A stretch of DNA of 64,000 nt from Beijerinckiaceae bacterium (GCA_027533425.1 JAPZUD010000002.1:402597-466596), one strand, 5' to 3'. Positions 17,007 through 26,365 are shown, counted from the stretch's first letter. The notes: generated by a model from the sequence alone, not told the origin. Translations and numbers: made by a program.

Positions 17007-18026
17007 ATGCCGCATCGTGCCCATCCCGAATTGTCGGTCGTCGTGCCCGTCTTCAATGAAGGCGAGAATATCGAGGCCCTGGTCGGCGCGCTGGTGCCGG
17101 TGCTCGAAGGCTGCGTCGCGAGTTTCGAGATCGTTTTCGTCGATGACGGCTCCCGCGATGACACCTTGGCCCGGATCCGACGCGCCGCCGAAACGGACAG
17201 CCGGTTGCGGGCGGTCTCGTTCAGCCGGAATTTCGGCAAGGAAATCGCCCTCGCTGCCGGGCTCGACCATGCCCAGGGCCGGGCGGTGGTGATGATCGAT
17301 GCCGATCTCCAGCATCCGCCGGAGACGATCGCGACCTTCGTGGCGAAATGGCGCGAAGGGTATGACATGGTCTATGGCCAGCGCGTCGACCGCTCGACCG
17401 ACGGCCCGATCCGGCGCTGGATGACCGAGAAATTCTACACGCTTTTCGCGCGGTTCGGCGAAACGCCCCTCCCCCCAGGGGCGGGCGATTACCGGCTGAT
17501 GGACCGCAAGGTGGTGGAGGCCCTGCGCCGGCTCGGCGAGCGGGCGCGCTTCTCGAAGGGGCTTTACGCATGGGTCGGGTTCAAATCCATCGGCGTGCCC
17601 TTCGAGGTGCAGGAACGCCTGCACGGCACATCGAAATGGGGCTACCGCCAGCTGACGCGCTTTGCCTTTGACGGGCTCTCGTCCTTTTCCACGCTGCCGC
17701 TCAAGCTCGCGACCTATATCGGGCTCGGCATCTCGATCTTCGCCTTCACCTACGCGATCACCATGCTGCTCCGCACGATGGTGCTGGGCGTGGATGTGCC
17801 CGGCTTCCCCAGCCTGATCGTCTCCGTCATGTTCTTTTCCGGCATTCAACTCGTTTTTCTCGGCGTGATCGGCGAATATGTCGGCCGAATCTTCGCCGAG
17901 GTGAAACGGCGGCCGCTCTATATCGTGGCGGAGGAGGTCGGAGGGCGGCATGGATCGAGGGAGGCCGGCGCATCGCGGGCACAGGCAGCGGGCAGCGCGC
18001 CCGATGCGGTGCCGCCTGCCGGCTGA
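17007..18026 (+). CDS. Family 2 glycosyltransferase (DPM1/ArnC/GtrB-like)
   Basis: A 339-residue membrane glycosyltransferase. The GT-A domain starts with LSVVVPVFNEGENIEAL, has VDDGSRDDT and the DADLQHPPE metal-binding region, and is followed by two C-terminal transmembrane helices (about 235-255 and 270-290). That layout is typical of enzymes that transfer a sugar from a nucleotide donor to undecaprenyl phosphate. The acceptor and sugar are unknown. The start at 17007 matches the family N-terminus; upstream extension is unlikely. murJ follows 21 bp downstream, so the two are probably cotranscribed. Confidence 0.9.
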   Translation: MPHRAHPELSVVVPVFNEGENIEALVGALVPVLEGCVASFEIVFVDDGSRDDTLARIRRAAETDSRLRAVSFSRNFGKEIALAAGLDHAQGRAVVMIDADLQHPPETIATFVAKWREGYDMVYGQRVDRSTDGPIRRWMTEKFYTLFARFGETPLPPGAGDYRLMDRKVVEALRRLGERARFSKGLYAWVGFKSIGVPFEVQERLHGTSKWGYRQLTRFAFDGLSSFSTLPLKLATYIGLGISIFAFTYAITMLLRTMVLGVDVPGFPSLIVSVMFFSGIQLVFLGVIGEYVGRIFAEVKRRPLYIVAEEVGGRHGSREAGASRAQAAGSAPDAVPPAG

Positions 18027-18047
18027 GCCGCCGGGAGCGCGGCATCG

Positions 18048-19553
18048 ATGATCCGCGCTTTCCTCTCCGTCGGGGCCTGGACCCTGCTCTCCCGGCTGAC
18101 CGGGTTCCTGCGCGACATCCTGCTGGCGCGGGTGCTCGGGGCCGGGTTGCTGATGGATGCCTTTGCGGTCGCCTTCCGGCTGCCGAACCATTTCCGGGCG
18201 ATCTTCGCGGAAGGCGCCTTCTCCACGGCCTTCATTCCCGCCTATACCCGCATCCGCGCCCAATCGGGCGAGGCCGCCGCAGCCCTGTTCCAGGGGCGGA
18301 TCCTCAGCCTCGTGCTGGTGACGCAGCTCCTGCTGCTCGGGTTGGTCCTCGCCTTCACGCCCGGCTTTGTCGGGCTGCTCGCACCGGGTTTCGCGGCCCG
18401 GCCGGGCGCGATGGCTTTGGCGACCGAGCTGACGCGGATCACCTTTCCCTATCTCGCGTTGATCACCCTCGTCGTGCTCTGGACCGGCGTGCTGAATGCC
18501 GAAAAGCGCTTCGTCGCCGGGGCGGCGGCGCCGGTGCTGCTCAACCTCGCGATGATCTCGACCCTGCTGGCCGGGGCGGCCTTCGCCACGCTCGCCCATG
18601 CCGCCGCCTGGGGCGTACTGCTGGCCGGCATCCTCGAAGCGGGGCTGCTCGGCTTTGCCGCCTGGCGGGCCGGGCTGATCGCGCCGCCGGCGCGGCCGAG
18701 GCTCGATGCGGATGTGCGCGGGTTCTTCCGCGCCTTCGGCCCGGCGGTGATCGGCGCAGCGGGCGTTCAGATCGCAATGTTCGCCGATACGATCCTCGTC
18801 ACCTTCCTGCCGCAGGGCGGGGCCTCGGCGCTGTATTACGCCGACCGGCTCTACCAGCTGCCCATCGGGGTGATCGGCATCGCCGCCGGCACGGTGCTTC
18901 TGCCGGAAATGAGCCGCCTGATTGCGGAAGGGCGGACCGGCGAGGCCCATGCCCAGCAGAACCGAGCGCTGGTGCTGAGCTGGCTGCTGGCTGCGCCGTT
19001 CTTCGCGGGGTTCCTCGCCATCCCCGAGGTGATTGTCGCGGCCCTTTTCGAGCGCGGCGCCTTTGATGCCCGCGCCAGCGCCGCCACGGCGGCGGTGCTG
19101 GCAGCCTATGCGATCGGGCTGCCGGCGATTGTCGGGATCCGCTCGATGGTGGCGAGCTTCCATGCGCGCGGCGACACGAAGACGCCGCTCTATGCCTCGC
19201 TGACGGCGATCGGCCTCAACCTCATCATCAAGCTGGTGGTGTGGAACCGGCTCGGCGCCGCCGGGCTCGCTCTGGCAACGGCGATCGGCGCGATCGTCAA
19301 TTTCGGCATCCTGTTCGTGCTGGCGAAGCGTCAGGGCAAGGCCGCACCGGACCGGATGGTGGCCAAGACCGCGCTGGCGCTCTCGGTCTGCACCGTTTTG
19401 ATGGCCGGCATGCTGGTCGCGGCAGACCGGGCCTATGCCAGTTTCACGCCGCTGGCCCGGCTGCCGGTGATCGCCGTGATCGGGGCGATCTTCTATGCGA
19501 GCGCGGTGACGCTCGCTTTCATCATGGCAAGGCTGCCGCTCCGGCTCCGGTAG
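18048..19553 (+). CDS. murJ: Lipid II flippase MurJ
   Basis: A 501-residue polytopic membrane protein of the MOP superfamily that moves lipid II across the inner membrane for peptidoglycan synthesis. The N-terminus has the family pattern TLLSRLTGFLRDILLARVLG, and RGDTKTPLYASLTAIGLNLIIK near residue 370 is also typical. About 13-14 transmembrane helices are seen. The start has a GGGAG-like site upstream. It follows the GT2 gene closely. It is expected to be essential. Confidence 0.95.
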   Translation: MIRAFLSVGAWTLLSRLTGFLRDILLARVLGAGLLMDAFAVAFRLPNHFRAIFAEGAFSTAFIPAYTRIRAQSGEAAAALFQGRILSLVLVTQLLLLGLVLAFTPGFVGLLAPGFAARPGAMALATELTRITFPYLALITLVVLWTGVLNAEKRFVAGAAAPVLLNLAMISTLLAGAAFATLAHAAAWGVLLAGILEAGLLGFAAWRAGLIAPPARPRLDADVRGFFRAFGPAVIGAAGVQIAMFADTILVTFLPQGGASALYYADRLYQLPIGVIGIAAGTVLLPEMSRLIAEGRTGEAHAQQNRALVLSWLLAAPFFAGFLAIPEVIVAALFERGAFDARASAATAAVLAAYAIGLPAIVGIRSMVASFHARGDTKTPLYASLTAIGLNLIIKLVVWNRLGAAGLALATAIGAIVNFGILFVLAKRQGKAAPDRMVAKTALALSVCTVLMAGMLVAADRAYASFTPLARLPVIAVIGAIFYASAVTLAFIMARLPLRLR

Positions 19554-19559
19554 CAGCGA

Positions 19560-19865
19560 TCAGCGCAGCACGACGCGGGTGCAGGTGGCGAAGCCCGGCT
19601 GGAGCGGGAAATGCCGGGCCTTGCCGGCCAGCCAATGCTCGCAATCGGCCGTCGAGCGGAAGCAGCCCTGGAAGCTCTTGCGATCCACGATGCCGTGGCG
19701 AAGGGCACGCCCGCCGAGATAATTCCCGGCAATGGCGGCGCGCTCGGGCCCGGAACCGCGCGTACCGGAACAGGCCGTGCCGACAGAAGGCGGCGACCAG
19801 GCGGCAGCCGGCATGGCGAGGCCGGCGAAAGCCAGCGCGAGCGCAACGGAACGAAATGTCTTCAT
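19560..19865 (-). CDS. Small exported protein with four cysteines
   Basis: A 101-residue protein with a Sec signal peptide (MKTFRSVALALAFAGLAMPAAA) and a mature part of about 79 residues with four Cys, suggesting two disulfides in the periplasm. The mature sequence (AGNYLGGRALRHGIVDRKSFQGC) has no domain I recognise. The start at 19865 has AGGA upstream; an in-frame ATG three codons earlier is possible. It is convergent with murJ, 6 bp apart. Confidence 0.65.
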   Translation of the reverse strand: MKTFRSVALALAFAGLAMPAAAWSPPSVGTACSGTRGSGPERAAIAGNYLGGRALRHGIVDRKSFQGCFRSTADCEHWLAGKARHFPLQPGFATCTRVVLR

Positions 19866-20017
19866 GTCATCCATCCTGTTCGATTGCCGGCATAATAGCC
19901 GAACATCGCCCGATCCGGGCCGGATTGCTGATCCCTCCTGCCGGATTCTCGAAACAGGGTGAAGAGGCATGCTGCCCGAAACTTGCAGTCTGCACCGTCC
20001 TCCCCCATCTTTATGGG

Positions 20018-20449
20018 ATGCTGTTGCGCATTCGCCCCCTGATGCTGGTCCTGCTCGTGCTGGCGCTCGCCTTGCCGATGCGGCTGCACGGGCTGATGTT
20101 GGCCGGACCTGTCCATGCCGCATCCAGCCAGCACGGGGCGGCACCACCCTGCCATGACGCGGAAGGCCATGCGCCCGGGCATGCGCTCCCGGCAGCACAT
20201 GAGCCGCATCAGCCTGTTCCGGTAGCCCCTTCTCCGGATACCGACATGCCGGAGAGTCCGGCGCCCGCCGGCAAGGCAACCCATGCCAGCCTGCATTGCG
20301 CAACTGCCGGCATGGTGGTTCCGGTGCGGGCGGTCGATGTGCCCGCACCGCACAGCCTCGCCATCGAGGCGCTCCGGCCGGCGGAAATGCCGCCGGGCGA
20401 CGGGCTGGCGCCCCCCCGGCAGGAACGCCCTCCCCGCCCATTCACCTGA
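20018..20449 (+). CDS. His-rich exported protein, possibly metal-related
   Basis: A 143-residue protein with an N-terminal signal-like segment (about residues 1-34) and a mature part rich in His, Pro and Ala ([20 protein letters not shown]), with a Cys in SLHCATAGM. Small His/Cys-containing exported proteins of this shape occur near copper-resistance genes, and the next gene, 47 bp downstream, is a His-rich DUF305 protein. A copper or silver role is an inference from this context. The ATG was chosen because it begins the hydrophobic signal; no strong ribosome site is seen. Confidence 0.5.
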   Translation: MLLRIRPLMLVLLVLALALPMRLHGLMLAGPVHAASSQHGAAPPCHDAEGHAPGHALPAAHEPHQPVPVAPSPDTDMPESPAPAGKATHASLHCATAGMVVPVRAVDVPAPHSLAIEALRPAEMPPGDGLAPPRQERPPRPFT

Positions 20450-20496
20450 TCCCGCCGCCCTTGCGCGGCTGTTTCCCTTTTGATCAGGAGATTCTT

Positions 20497-20961
20497 ATGA
20501 AAACGACGCTTCTTGCCGGCTGCGTGCTGGCGCTCTTCACCCTGTCCGCTTCCGCCCAGCCGCATGGCGGCCATCACGGCGGACATCATGGGGGCCATCA
20601 CGGCCCCGGACCGGGCGCGATGCCCGGCGGCGGACATGGCCAACATGGCCAGCACGGTCAACATGGTCAGCATGGCCAGCACGGCCGGCCTGCCGCCGCG
20701 AACGAGCCGGCCTCGACCAAGGCCTTCCGTGAAGCCAATGACCGCATGCACAAGGACATGGATATCCGCTTCTCCGGCGATGCGGATATCGACTTCATCA
20801 AGGGGATGATCCCGCATCACCAGGGCGCCATCGACATGGCGCGCGTGGTGCTGGCCCATGGCAAGGACCCGGAGACGCGGAAGCTCGCCGAGGAGATCAT
20901 CGCCGCGCAGGAGAAGGAAATCGCCTTCATGCGTGACTGGCTGAAGAAGAAGGGGCAGTAA
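20497..20961 (+). CDS. DUF305 family exported His-rich protein
   Basis: A 154-residue periplasmic protein: signal peptide (1-21), a His/Gly-rich segment with repeated GHHGGHH and QHGQHG units (about 22-65), and a DUF305 (ferritin-like) domain with the hallmark [13 protein letters not shown]. Family members are found in copper and other metal resistance loci, and the repeated His would bind metal ions. A CAGGAG ribosome site precedes the start. The DNA encoding the QHG units is itself a degenerate tandem repeat (about 20627-20690). Likely in an operon with the preceding gene. Confidence 0.9.
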   Translation: MKTTLLAGCVLALFTLSASAQPHGGHHGGHHGGHHGPGPGAMPGGGHGQHGQHGQHGQHGQHGRPAAANEPASTKAFREANDRMHKDMDIRFSGDADIDFIKGMIPHHQGAIDMARVVLAHGKDPETRKLAEEIIAAQEKEIAFMRDWLKKKGQ

Positions 20962-20982
20962 GCCCTGCTCCGGAACGAGAAA

Positions 20983-21008
20983 GGCCGCGACCCGGGAAGG
21001 TCGCGGCC
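20983..21008 (-). terminator. Possible terminator hairpin downstream of the DMT transporter gene
   Basis: A perfect 10-bp GC-rich stem (20983-20992 with 20999-21008), followed on the minus strand by TTTCTCGTT. It may end transcripts coming from the DMT transporter gene (ending at 21154) or act on the plus strand after the DUF305 gene, where no T-run follows. Confidence 0.4.
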
Positions 21009-21153
21009 AATCGTCAAAGGGTCTCGAACCTTTGGTGGCACCGGGAATTCATTGGGGGGCTTGAGACCCGAAGCCACGGATACCGGTCTAGCAGGCCCGC
21101 TTTAAGGAGCCGTAAGGTGCCGCGCCGGGCCGTGGTTCAGTTTGGCACAATCC

Positions 21154-22065
21154 TCAGGGCGGGTTCGCGAGGCTCCGCATCCGCTCGCGATAGCGCACCC
21201 GTTCGCGGTGGACGGTATAGACCCCGCTGGCGACGATGAGGGCCGAGCCGGCGGCGATCCATTCATCCGGCAGCGTACCGAAGACGAGATAACCGAGCAG
21301 GGTGGCCCAGATCAGCTGGATATAGGCGAAGGGCGCGAGGAAAGAGGCTGTCGCGCGCTCATATGCGAAGACCAGCATCGAATGGCCGGCCACGGAAATC
21401 AGGCCGATCAGCACCATGAACAGCCATTCCCGGGGCGTCGGATTGGTCCAGTAGAAGGGGATGATCATGCAGGCCCCGGCCAGCATGGTGAGGCTGGTCC
21501 AGACGAGGGTGGTTTCGGCCCGGTCCTTCGAGGAAACGGAGCGCGTGACGACAGCCGCCATCGACCAGGCGATCGCAGAGCCTATGGGCAGCAGGGCCGC
21601 CATCTGGAAAGCGCTGGTGCCGGGCCGGATGATCAGCAGCATGCCGGCAAAACCGACCAGGGTGGCGCCCCATCGACGCAGGCCCACCTGCTCTTTGAGG
21701 ATGACCACCGAAAAGACCGTGATCAGCACGGGCCAGATGAAGTTGATCGCGCTTGTATCCGCCAGCGGCAGATAGGAAAGGCCACTGACGAAGAGCAGCG
21801 AGGACACGAGGATGGCGACGCCCCGGAAGATCTGCGTCTTCGGATGGGCGCTGTGGAAGGCTTCCGGCCCGCGCCGCCACCAGACATAGGGCACGGTCAG
21901 CCCCGCCACGATCACGCAGCGGACGAAGAGGATCTGCGCCGGCGGCAGGGAGGAGACCGCCAGCTTGGCGATCGTGTCGCCCACGGCGAAGAGAACCGTC
22001 GTGATGACCAGCAGGACGAGCGCGAGAGGCTTGCTCTGCTGTGGCGGTTCATAGGGGTCGGCCAT
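21154..22065 (-). CDS. DMT family (EamA) transporter
   Basis: A 303-residue inner-membrane protein with ten predicted helices forming two EamA repeats, each with a conserved region (first repeat around VLLVITTVLFAVGDTIAKLA, second around TSLTMLAGACMIIPFYW). Family members export amino acids, sugars or other metabolites; the substrate cannot be read from sequence. It ends about 145 bp after a possible terminator and starts 8 bp from the stop of the aminotransferase gene upstream, so the two are probably one operon. Confidence 0.92.
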   Translation of the reverse strand: MADPYEPPQQSKPLALVLLVITTVLFAVGDTIAKLAVSSLPPAQILFVRCVIVAGLTVPYVWWRRGPEAFHSAHPKTQIFRGVAILVSSLLFVSGLSYLPLADTSAINFIWPVLITVFSVVILKEQVGLRRWGATLVGFAGMLLIIRPGTSAFQMAALLPIGSAIAWSMAAVVTRSVSSKDRAETTLVWTSLTMLAGACMIIPFYWTNPTPREWLFMVLIGLISVAGHSMLVFAYERATASFLAPFAYIQLIWATLLGYLVFGTLPDEWIAAGSALIVASGVYTVHRERVRYRERMRSLANPP

Positions 22066-22073
22066 GATCCGCG

Positions 22074-22928
22074 TTACCCGCCATGCGCATAGGCCCAGTA
22101 GGCCTCGCGCGCCTTGGCGAAGAACGGGCCGGGCTGCAGGTCGCGGCTGTCGATCCGGGTGATCGGCATGACCTTGGCATAATTGCCGGACTGGAAGATC
22201 TCGTCGGCCGCTTCGAAATCGGCATAGGTCAGCGATTTCTCGACCACGGTCACGCCGCTGTCGCGCAGGAGCTGGATCACGCGCTGGCGGGTGATGCCGT
22301 TGAGGAACGAGGAATTCGCCTCCGGCGTGTAGACGATGCCGTTCTTCGCCATGAAGACATTGGCGGTGGTCAGTTCGGCGACATTGCCGAGGAAATCACG
22401 CACCAGCGCATTGTCGAAGCCGCGGGATTTCGCCTCGCGCAGGGCGCGGGCATTGTTGGGGTAAAGGCAGCCGGCCTTCGAATCGGTCGGCATGCATTCG
22501 ATGGTCGGGCGGCGGAACGGCGAGAGCGTGATCGAGCCGCCCTTCGGCTCCGGCATCGGCGCGGCAAAGAGGCAGAGCAGGAAGCGCGAATCATCCGGAT
22601 CGGGCAGGATGGCGGAGCCCTTGTCGCCCTCGCCCCAGATCATCGGCTTGACATAGAGCGCGGTGCCGGGCGCGAATTTCTTCACGCCGTCGCGGGCAAG
22701 GCCGATGATGGTATCCGGGTCAACCGGCGCGTTGAGGCCGATCCCGGCGGCGGAGCGGATCACCCGCTTCGCATGCAGCTCGATATCGGGCATCCGCCCC
22801 TCGAAGACGCGGCCGCCATCGAAGACCGAGGAGGCCAGCCAGAAACCATGGCTGCGCGGGCCGAGAATGGGCGGGTTGCCCTCGTGCCAGTCGCCGTTGA
22901 AATAGGTCCAGGTTTCCGACCAGGCCAT
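22074..22928 (-). CDS. ilvE: Branched-chain amino acid aminotransferase-like PLP enzyme (class IV)
   Basis: A 284-residue fold-type IV aminotransferase. Features are the N-terminal WTYFNGDWHEGN and GFWLASSVFDGGRVFEG, the PLP-lysine region DSKAGCLYPNNARALREAKSRG, and the phosphate-binding GNVAELTTANVFM and NGITRQRVIQLL. Family members transfer an amino group between branched-chain amino acids and 2-oxoglutarate; D-amino-acid or lyase activities in the same fold are alternatives. It is upstream of a DMT exporter on the same strand, which may fit amino acid metabolism. Confidence in the fold is higher than in substrate. Confidence 0.85.
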   Translation of the reverse strand: MAWSETWTYFNGDWHEGNPPILGPRSHGFWLASSVFDGGRVFEGRMPDIELHAKRVIRSAAGIGLNAPVDPDTIIGLARDGVKKFAPGTALYVKPMIWGEGDKGSAILPDPDDSRFLLCLFAAPMPEPKGGSITLSPFRRPTIECMPTDSKAGCLYPNNARALREAKSRGFDNALVRDFLGNVAELTTANVFMAKNGIVYTPEANSSFLNGITRQRVIQLLRDSGVTVVEKSLTYADFEAADEIFQSGNYAKVMPITRIDSRDLQPGPFFAKAREAYWAYAHGG

Positions 22929-23068
22929 GCTGCACTCCGGAAGAGAGGAATTGGATATATCGGAGCATTCGATAGTCTCCCCCCGGGCCGGTCAATCCGC
23001 GCAGGGTCGCTTGGCAGAATTTTTTTCTCCTGCTGTCGAAGCGCGAAACAAAAGATCACGAGGAAACG

Positions 23069-23740
23069 ATGTCCCGCATTTTCATGTTCGACGCCTATGG
23101 AACGCTGTTCGATGTCCACAGCGCGGTGGCCAAAGCCGGGCAGGCGCTCGGCCCAAAGGCCGAACCCGTCAGCCAGATGTGGCGGACAAAGCAGCTCGAA
23201 TATACCTGGACGCTCAGCCTGATGGGCAAGGCCGGTGGCGCGTCGGCGGATTTCGCCGCCCTGACCGCAGCGGCGCTCGATTTCGCGCTGGCGCGGCATG
23301 GCCTCGCCGATCCGGCGCTGCGCGCGGGCCTGCTGGCGGCCTATCAACGGCTCGATGCCTACCCGGACGTGACCCCGCTTCTGCAGGCGCTGAAGGCCGA
23401 CGGGCATCGCGCCTTCATCTTCACCAACGGCACGCGCGGGATGATCGAGGCGGCGGTGGCAGCAGCAGGGATCGGCCCTTTGCTCGCGGGAATCGTGACC
23501 GTGGAGCCGGTCGGCTGCTTCAAGCCGCATCCCGATGTTTACGCCCATGCGGCGCGGGAGGCCGGCGCCGGCGCGCCGGGAGAGATCACCTTCGCCTCGT
23601 CGAACCGCTGGGATGTGGCCGGCGCCAGCGCCTGCGGCTGGCGCGCCTTCTGGATCAACCGCACCGGGCAGCCGGAGGAGTATTCCGGCTTCCCGCCGGC
23701 GGCGGCGCGGACGGGGCTGGCGGGGCTGGAGGCGGTGTAG
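23069..23740 (+). CDS. Haloacid dehalogenase, type II
   Basis: A 223-residue HAD-superfamily enzyme of the L-2-haloacid dehalogenase group. It has the nucleophile Asp in FDAYGTLFD (Asp8), the Arg/Tyr region RTKQLEYTW typical of the type II group, SxxK-like TNGT and KPHPDVY, and SSNRWDVAGA near the end. The reaction would be hydrolytic loss of halide from short 2-haloacids; a general phosphatase is a less likely alternative because the halide-pocket residues are present. It is monocistronic and convergent with the M20 peptidase gene. Confidence 0.9.
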   Translation: MSRIFMFDAYGTLFDVHSAVAKAGQALGPKAEPVSQMWRTKQLEYTWTLSLMGKAGGASADFAALTAAALDFALARHGLADPALRAGLLAAYQRLDAYPDVTPLLQALKADGHRAFIFTNGTRGMIEAAVAAAGIGPLLAGIVTVEPVGCFKPHPDVYAHAAREAGAGAPGEITFASSNRWDVAGASACGWRAFWINRTGQPEEYSGFPPAAARTGLAGLEAV

Positions 23741-23745
23741 GCCCC

Positions 23746-25140
23746 TCAAGCCCCCAAAGCCGCGATGATCCGCGCCCAGCTGCGCTGGCCCTTGTGGAAG
23801 CTCGAGAGGTCATATTTCTCGTTCGGCGAATGGATGCGGTCATCATCCAGCCCGAACCCGATCAGCAGCGCGTCGAGGCCGAGCACGCGCTTGAAATCGC
23901 CGACGATCGGGATCGAGCCGCCCGCGCCCAGCACCACCGGCTCGGTACCCCATTCGGCGCGCAGGGCATCGGTGGCCTTTTTCAGCTCCGGGCTTTCCTC
24001 GCGCACCTGGGTGGCGCGGCTGCCCTTGTAGCCGATGAACTCGACCGAGCAATCCGGCGGGACCTGGCTTGCCACATAGGCGCGGAAATTCTTCTGGATC
24101 GCCACGGGGTCCTGGTCATGGACGAGGCGGAAGGAAATCTTGGCGCGGGCCTCGCTGGCAATGACCGTCTTGGTGCCCTCGCCGGTATAGCCGCCCCAGA
24201 TGCCGTTGACATCGCAGGTCGGGCGCGACTGCATCTTCTCGATCAGGGTGCGGTCCTTTTCACCGGAGGCAAATTTCAGCCCGATCTGGCCGAGAAACTC
24301 GCTTTCGGTCAGGCCGAGCGCTTCCCATTGCGCAAGGCGGTTGGCGCCGGTGTCATGCACGCCGGCATAGAAATCCGGCACCTGGATCCGGCCCTCGGCA
24401 TCATGCATCGAGGCGATGATGCGCGAGAGGATGTGGATCGGGTTCTGGGCCGTGCCGCCGAAATGGCCGGAATGGAGATCGCGGTCGGCCGCCTTGATGA
24501 TGATCTCCTCATAGAGCATCCCGCGCAGGGACGAGGTGATCTGCGGGGTGTTGCGGTCCCATTGGCCGGTATCGCAGACGATGCAGATATCGGCCCTGAA
24601 CTCGTCCTTGTTGGCGGCGAGGAAGGGCGGCAGGTTGACCGAGCCGCTCTCCTCCTCGCCCTCGATCATCACCGAGAGCGAGATCGGCAGGTCGCCCGTC
24701 TCGGCGATGATGGCGCGGCAGGCCTCGAGGAAGGTCATGACCTGGCCCTTGTCATCGCAGGCGCCGCGGCCGGTGATGACCTTGCGGCCGGGCTCGAGCT
24801 CCTTGACCTTCGGGGCGAAGGGCGGATCCTCCCACAACTCGATCGGATCGACCGGCTGGACATCGTAATGGCCATAGAACAGCACATGCGGCTTGCCGGG
24901 CCGGCGGCGATGGCCGACCACGACCGGATGGCCGGGGGTCGGCCGGGCCGAAGCCTCGAAGCCGAGGGATTGCAGGTCCTTCACGAGATGGTCGGCGCAG
25001 GCGCGGGTCTGCGCATCATAGGCCGAATCCGCACCGACGGATTCGAAGCGCAGCAGCGTGAACAGGCGTTCGAGGCTCTTGTCGAGGTCGCGGTCAAGCC
25101 GCGCCAGAACGGAATCGAGCGGGAGGATCTGGGCATTCAT
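23746..25140 (-). CDS. M20 family metallopeptidase (dipeptidase-like)
   Basis: A 464-residue cytosolic dinuclear zinc hydrolase. Metal ligands lie in LFYGHYDVQPVD, GACDDKGQVM, MIEGEEESGS and CDTGQWD; the second-domain His is in DLHSGHFGG. Length and pattern fit the M20 dipeptidase subgroup that includes carnosinase-like enzymes rather than ArgE or DapE. Substrate is not determined by sequence. The gene precedes a LysE-type exporter on the same strand by about 60 bp, reading in the order LysE then M20. Confidence 0.92.
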   Translation of the reverse strand: MNAQILPLDSVLARLDRDLDKSLERLFTLLRFESVGADSAYDAQTRACADHLVKDLQSLGFEASARPTPGHPVVVGHRRRPGKPHVLFYGHYDVQPVDPIELWEDPPFAPKVKELEPGRKVITGRGACDDKGQVMTFLEACRAIIAETGDLPISLSVMIEGEEESGSVNLPPFLAANKDEFRADICIVCDTGQWDRNTPQITSSLRGMLYEEIIIKAADRDLHSGHFGGTAQNPIHILSRIIASMHDAEGRIQVPDFYAGVHDTGANRLAQWEALGLTESEFLGQIGLKFASGEKDRTLIEKMQSRPTCDVNGIWGGYTGEGTKTVIASEARAKISFRLVHDQDPVAIQKNFRAYVASQVPPDCSVEFIGYKGSRATQVREESPELKKATDALRAEWGTEPVVLGAGGSIPIVGDFKRVLGLDALLIGFGLDDDRIHSPNEKYDLSSFHKGQRSWARIIAALGA

Positions 25141-25203
25141 ATCGGGTCTCGTCTGTGTCGGGACATCGTCCCGGGAAGCAGGCCGCCGGAAGGGCGCGGC
25201 GTT

Positions 25204-25818
25204 TCAGCGCGAGAATAGCCAGAGCGCCAGCTTCCCCGCAATCGAAACCATGACCAGGGCGATCAACGCATCGAGGATGCGCCAGGCCACGGGATTGCGG
25301 AAGACCGGCGTCAGCACGCGGGCGCCATAGGCAAGGCTGAAGAACCAGGCGAAGGAGGCGGTCATCGCCCCGAACGCATAGGCGAAGCGCGGCAGGCCGG
25401 CATAGGGTGCGGCCAGCGCGCCGACGAGGATCACCGTGTCGAGATAGACATGCGGGTTGAGGAAGGTGAGCGCGAGGCAGGTGCGGATCGCCGCTCCGAG
25501 CGGCACGGGGCCGCCTTCGCCCACCTCCATCGCCTGGGGTGCCAGGGCCCGGCGGGCTGCCTTCCAGCCGTACCAGAGCAGGAAGCCGATGCCGAACAGC
25601 GTCACGCCGACCAGCAGCGCCGGGACAAGCTGGATCAGTGCGCCGAGCCCGGCCACGCCGAGCGCGATCAACGCAGCATCGGAGAGCGAGCAGATCAACG
25701 CCAGCGGGAAGACATGCTCGCGGCGGATGCCCTGCCGCAGGATGAAGGCGTTCTGCGCGCCGATCGCGATGATCAGCCCGCCGCCAATGAGGAAGCCGGA
25801 AAGGAAGGGCGAAAGCAT
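25204..25818 (-). CDS. LysE/ArgO family amino acid exporter
   Basis: A 204-residue inner-membrane protein with six predicted helices. The N-terminus (GGGLIIAIGAQNAFILRQGIRREH) is the LysE/ArgO signature. It probably exports basic amino acids such as lysine or arginine. The product has no extra domain. It lies upstream of the M20 peptidase gene and divergent from the three small secreted proteins. Regulators of the LysG type are not nearby. Confidence 0.92.
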   Translation of the reverse strand: MLSPFLSGFLIGGGLIIAIGAQNAFILRQGIRREHVFPLALICSLSDAALIALGVAGLGALIQLVPALLVGVTLFGIGFLLWYGWKAARRALAPQAMEVGEGGPVPLGAAIRTCLALTFLNPHVYLDTVILVGALAAPYAGLPRFAYAFGAMTASFAWFFSLAYGARVLTPVFRNPVAWRILDALIALVMVSIAGKLALWLFSR

Positions 25819-25956
25819 GGGCGCGGGTTACACCGGCAACAGCCAAAAGGCCAGTGCCGCGCGCGACATCCGGTTTATCCGTTGGGGACCGGCCGGCACC
25901 GGCTTGACTTGGCCTGCCCGCTGCCAAATCCTGCCGCCTTCCGGGGGGAGATGGTC

Positions 25957-26358
25957 ATGCGTGGCTGGGGTGTGGTTCCGTTGGTGGTCTGGCTTGCGGG
26001 CCCCGGTGCGGCGGTGGCGGACGAGCCGAAGAAGCTCTCGCTCAACGCGGTTGGCGACCAGGATATCCAGGTCACAAACGGCATCAGCCTTGCGCGGGAC
26101 TGCGTGGCCCGGTCAGGTCCGCGGGTCGGCATCATCGAGGCGCCGAAGCACGGCAAGCTGACGGAGCGGCCAGTGGACATGTTCCCCACCTACAAGGCCG
26201 ACAACCCGCGTTTCCCGTGCAACGAACGCCGGATCAAGGGCGTCGGCGCCTATTACAAGGCCAAGCCCGGCTTCCGCGGCAATGACCGGTTCCGGTTCGC
26301 GCTCGTCTATTATGACGGCACTGCCGAGTTCTACACCGTCGATATCAAGGTCTGGTAG
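25957..26358 (+). CDS. Secreted protein A of a three-gene paralogous set
   Basis: A protein of about 133 residues with a Sec signal peptide (to about residue 21, ending AVADE). The mature part has two Cys (RDC and RFPC) and a C-terminal beta pattern (GNDRFRFALVYYDGTAEFYTVDIKVW). ATG 25957 is preferred over ATG 25951 because the GGGGGAG ribosome site then has normal spacing. It is paralogous to the next two genes; all share a pattern of DC-SG-x-R-xIE-P near the middle and GxxRxx-xLVxxDG near the end. Function unknown; a periplasmic beta-sandwich protein is my inference. Confidence 0.65.
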   Translation: MRGWGVVPLVVWLAGPGAAVADEPKKLSLNAVGDQDIQVTNGISLARDCVARSGPRVGIIEAPKHGKLTERPVDMFPTYKADNPRFPCNERRIKGVGAYYKAKPGFRGNDRFRFALVYYDGTAEFYTVDIKVW

Positions 26359-26365
26359 GAAGGCC

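Noticed and set aside
16944..19163. A 739-codon open frame on the minus strand opposite the GT2 and murJ genes
   Set aside because: Sequence is charged low complexity with no domain; sense genes are complete.
21010..21040. T-arm-like GGTTCGAGACC on the minus strand as part of a tRNA
   Set aside because: The loop length is wrong and no acceptor, D or anticodon arms can be formed.
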